Source: Oscillospiraceae bacterium
GTDB taxonomy: Bacteria; Bacillota; Clostridia; Oscillospirales; Acutalibacteraceae
Assembly: GCA_015065925.1 (NCBI GenBank)
Contig: SVPL01000015.1
Location: 1 to 43,994, forward strand
DNA length: 43,994 bases
Direction of reading: 5' to 3'
A program made the position numbers and the translations under genes. This document shows, one piece after another, positions 41,678 through 43,994 of the stretch. The notes under the pieces are model-generated. The model made no database searches, was not told where the DNA came from, and was given only the letters and a program-made list of their open reading frames with translations. Position 1 is the first letter of the stretch; each line of letters begins with the position of its first letter.

Positions 41678-43994
41678 ATGCCTGATTATTACATTCCCGA
41701 AATTCCAAAAAGTCCTCGAATAAGTAGGTTGGTTTCTCACCTTTTTGAGCAAATGCCTCAAATTGAAACCGACCGTGCGGTGCTTTTAACCGAAGCCTAT
41801 AAAAAATCAGAGGGTAAGCCCGTAATTACCCGCCGCGCCGAGGCTTTTGCACATATTATGGAAAATCTACCTATAACCATCCGTCCTGATGAGCTTATTG
41901 TAGGTAGCAACACCAAGCGTCCCCGCAGTTGTCAGGTATTCCCCGAATATTCATTCGCTTGGCTTGAAAGCGAGCTTGATACGGTAGAAACTCGCTCAGC
42001 CGATCCATTTTATATCTCGGAGGAGAACAAAAAAATCCTTCGTGAGGTTTATAAATATTGGGGCGGTAAAACCACTAGTGAGCTTGCCGAGGAATATATG
42101 GCAGATGGCGCCAAAATGGCAATGAAGCACAATATCTTCACCCCCGGCAACTACTTCTATAACGGTGTTGGACATCTTTGTGTTAAATATGATGAGGTTT
42201 TGGCTATTGGCTTTGATGGTATTAAGGCAAAGGCTGTGGACGAGCTTTTAAAATTAAATGTAGGTGATGCCGATTACAGCACTCGTACCGCATTTTTAAA
42301 GGCGGTTATAATGTCCCTTGAGGCGGCTAGCCGTTATGCCGAAAGATACGCACTTTTAGCCGTAGAAATGGCAGAAAAAGAAACCGATCCCAAACGAAAG
42401 CTTGAGCTTGCTTTAATTGCAAACAACTGCGCAAATGTTCCCCGTAAGGGCGCAACCACCTTCTATGAGGCTTGTCAGTCCTTCTGGTTTGTGCAGATGC
42501 TTCTGCAAACCGAGGCTAGCGGACATTCCATTTCGCCAGGTCGATTTGACCAATATATGTATCCTTATTATAAAAAGGATTTGGACGAAGGCAAAATCAC
42601 CCGAGAGTTCGCACAGGAATTAATGGATTGTATCTGGGTTAAGCTCAACGACCTTAATAAGGTTCGTGATGCCGCCTCGGCAGAGGGCTTTGCGGGTTAC
42701 AGTCTTTTCCAAAATCTTATTGCAGGCGGTCAGACCGAAGAAGGCTTAGATGCTACCAACGACCTTTCCTTTATGTGTATCTCAGCATCCCTTCACGTAA
42801 TGCTGCCTATGCCTTCCTTCTCGGTGCGTGTTTGGAACGGAACACCCCACGAATTTTTACTCCGTGCAGGTGAGCTTACCCGTACAGGTGTTGGACTTCC
42901 CGCCTATTATAACGACGAGGTTATAATCCCTGCTTTAGTAAACAGAGGTCTTAGCTTAGAGGAGGCAAGAAACTACTGTATTATAGGTTGTGTTGAGCCT
43001 CAAACCCCCGGTAAAACAGATGGTTGGCACGATGCTGCATTCTTTAATATGTGCCGTCCCTTGGAGCTTGTTTTCGGAGGTGGTGCAGAGCTTGGTGAAC
43101 AGGTTGGCCCCAAAACTCCATCAATTAAGGAGCTTACCACCTTTGAAAAGTTCTATGATGCCTATAAGGCTCAAATGAATTATATGATTGAAATGATGGT
43201 TAATGCCGATAACAGTATAGATTTAGCCCACGCCGAGCGTTGCCCTCTGCCCTTCCTTTCATCTATGGTGGATGACTGTATTGCAAGGGGTAAATCGGTA
43301 CAAAACGGCGGTGCAGTTTATAACTTCACAGGCCCTCAGGGCTTTGGTATTGCAAATATGGCAGATGCCCTTTATGCAATTAAAACATTAGTGTTTGATG
43401 AGAAAAAATATACTCTTTCTCAGTTTGCTGATGCTCTTAAAAATAACTACGGCGAGGCAATGCCGCCAGTAATTGCATCTCAGCTTACCACCTATGCCGT
43501 AAAGGAATTGGCGGCTAAGGGTAAGGCTCCAAATGAGAAAACCATTGCAGATATTTATACTAAAATCAGCGAGAATAAAACCTCAGCCGATAAAAAGGCT
43601 TTTTATGATAAGCTCCGCGCCGATATTGATGCACTACCCAAATTCGGTAACGATATTAAGGAAATTGACCTTTTTGCAAGGGATGTTGCTTATACATACA
43701 CTCGTCCCTTGCAGGATTACAAAAATCCAAGAGGCGGTATATTCCAGGCGGGACTTTACCCCGTATCGGCAAATGTACCTCTTGGCGCACAGACCGGCGC
43801 CACACCTGACGGTCGTTTGGCAGGCACACCCGTGGCAGACGGTGTTTCACCCTCAGCAGGTAAGGACATAAACGGTCCTACAGCCTCTTGCAACTCGGTT
43901 GCAAGGCTCGACCACTTTATTGCATCCAACGGAACCTTATTTAATATGAAGTTCCACCCAAGCGCACTAAAGGGCGAAAGCGGACTTGAAAGCT
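41678..43994 (+). CDS. Glycyl radical diol dehydratase (glycerol/1,2-propanediol type), 3' end outside the window
   Basis: The frame from ATG 41678 (GGAAGG site) is open to the window end: 772 codons with no stop. The chain has the PFL-like fold. Residues matching the B12-independent glycerol dehydratase of Clostridium butyricum are all in register: H166, H283 and S284 (GHSISPGRFDQY), the radical cysteine C438 and base E440 (IIGCVEPQ), and D452 (GWHDAAFFN), against H164, H281, S282, C433, E435 and D447 in that enzyme. The Glu after the Cys marks eliminases, not formate-lyases. The glycine loop and activase gene lie beyond the end. It should dehydrate a vicinal diol; rhaB in the same window favours 1,2-propanediol, but glycerol is equally possible. 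Confidence 0.88.
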   Translation, partial: MPDYYIPEIPKSPRISRLVSHLFEQMPQIETDRAVLLTEAYKKSEGKPVITRRAEAFAHIMENLPITIRPDELIVGSNTKRPRSCQVFPEYSFAWLESELDTVETRSADPFYISEENKKILREVYKYWGGKTTSELAEEYMADGAKMAMKHNIFTPGNYFYNGVGHLCVKYDEVLAIGFDGIKAKAVDELLKLNVGDADYSTRTAFLKAVIMSLEAASRYAERYALLAVEMAEKETDPKRKLELALIANNCANVPRKGATTFYEACQSFWFVQMLLQTEASGHSISPGRFDQYMYPYYKKDLDEGKITREFAQELMDCIWVKLNDLNKVRDAASAEGFAGYSLFQNLIAGGQTEEGLDATNDLSFMCISASLHVMLPMPSFSVRVWNGTPHEFLLRAGELTRTGVGLPAYYNDEVIIPALVNRGLSLEEARNYCIIGCVEPQTPGKTDGWHDAAFFNMCRPLELVFGGGAELGEQVGPKTPSIKELTTFEKFYDAYKAQMNYMIEMMVNADNSIDLAHAERCPLPFLSSMVDDCIARGKSVQNGGAVYNFTGPQGFGIANMADALYAIKTLVFDEKKYTLSQFADALKNNYGEAMPPVIASQLTTYAVKELAAKGKAPNEKTIADIYTKISENKTSADKKAFYDKLRADIDALPKFGNDIKEIDLFARDVAYTYTRPLQDYKNPRGGIFQAGLYPVSANVPLGAQTGATPDGRLAGTPVADGVSPSAGKDINGPTASCNSVARLDHFIASNGTLFNMKFHPSALKGESGLES

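Noticed and set aside
41678..43994. Frameshift in the glycyl radical enzyme, suspected because short ORFs lie in other frames
   Set aside because: Reading codon by codon from ATG 41678 gives one open frame with all family motifs in register to the window end.

Overview
The window looks like a chromosomal segment of a strictly anaerobic, Gram-positive member of the Clostridia (Oscillospiraceae/Ruminococcaceae-like, probably gut-associated). This is inferred from gene content and style, not from a marker gene. Supporting signs are AGGAGG-type ribosome binding sites with some TTG/GTG starts, a clade II single-chain PurL, TepA next to a SpoIIIE/FtsK translocase, DUF1846, a CsoR repressor with a Bacillus-like operator, a glycyl radical enzyme, formate-tetrahydrofolate ligase, and many lipoproteins and secreted multidomain proteins.

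Layout. (1) 1-10.8 kb: a one-direction purine operon purM-purN-purO-purH(AICARFT only)-purD-purL-fhs. The bifunctional PurH of most bacteria is replaced by two separate proteins, and the last gene makes the 10-formyl-THF that PurN and AICAR transformylase use. It ends in a terminator shared with the facing gene. (2) 11-21.4 kb: a leftward AraC regulator and a DUF4097 beta-solenoid membrane protein, divergent from three rightward genes for export: an 811-aa secreted protein, a 1313-aa membrane- or wall-anchored protein, and a lipoprotein with a glycosidase-like barrel. The two large proteins are built from copies of one beta-rich module. (3) 21.4-22.3 kb: a gene-free repeat patch with a hairpin array, a small element with imperfect inverted ends, a remnant of a tRNA 3' end and an intact tRNA-Ala(CGC). 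(4) 22.3-32.1 kb: mostly housekeeping genes: DUF1846, TepA, FtsK/SpoIIIE, a YgiQ-type radical SAM protein, a ComEC-like metallo-beta-lactamase with DUF3006, DUF378 and rhamnulokinase. (5) 32.3-44 kb: a second, larger secreted glycosidase-like protein homologous to the lipoprotein; a MITE-like element; a CsoR operon with a 49-aa cysteine-rich desulforedoxin-like protein; a cobalamin-riboswitch operon (DUF4430 lipoprotein plus membrane S-component-like protein); a second AraC with a clan GH-A glycosidase; and a glycyl radical diol dehydratase cut by the window end.

How it works together. Regions 2 and 5 look like carbohydrate-use functions controlled by AraC proteins. Exported barrels and binding modules would act on polysaccharide outside the cell, the cytoplasmic clan-A enzyme on imported sugar, and rhamnulokinase on L-rhamnulose. 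The diol dehydratase could reduce the 1,2-propanediol that comes from rhamnose. The points most worth a second look are the repeated secreted module and its near-identical tract in two neighbouring genes, the CsoR/cysteine-rich mini-protein operon, the two putative small mobile elements, the tRNA-Ala 3'-end remnant with its own terminator, and a possible pseudoknot leader between the two large secreted genes.
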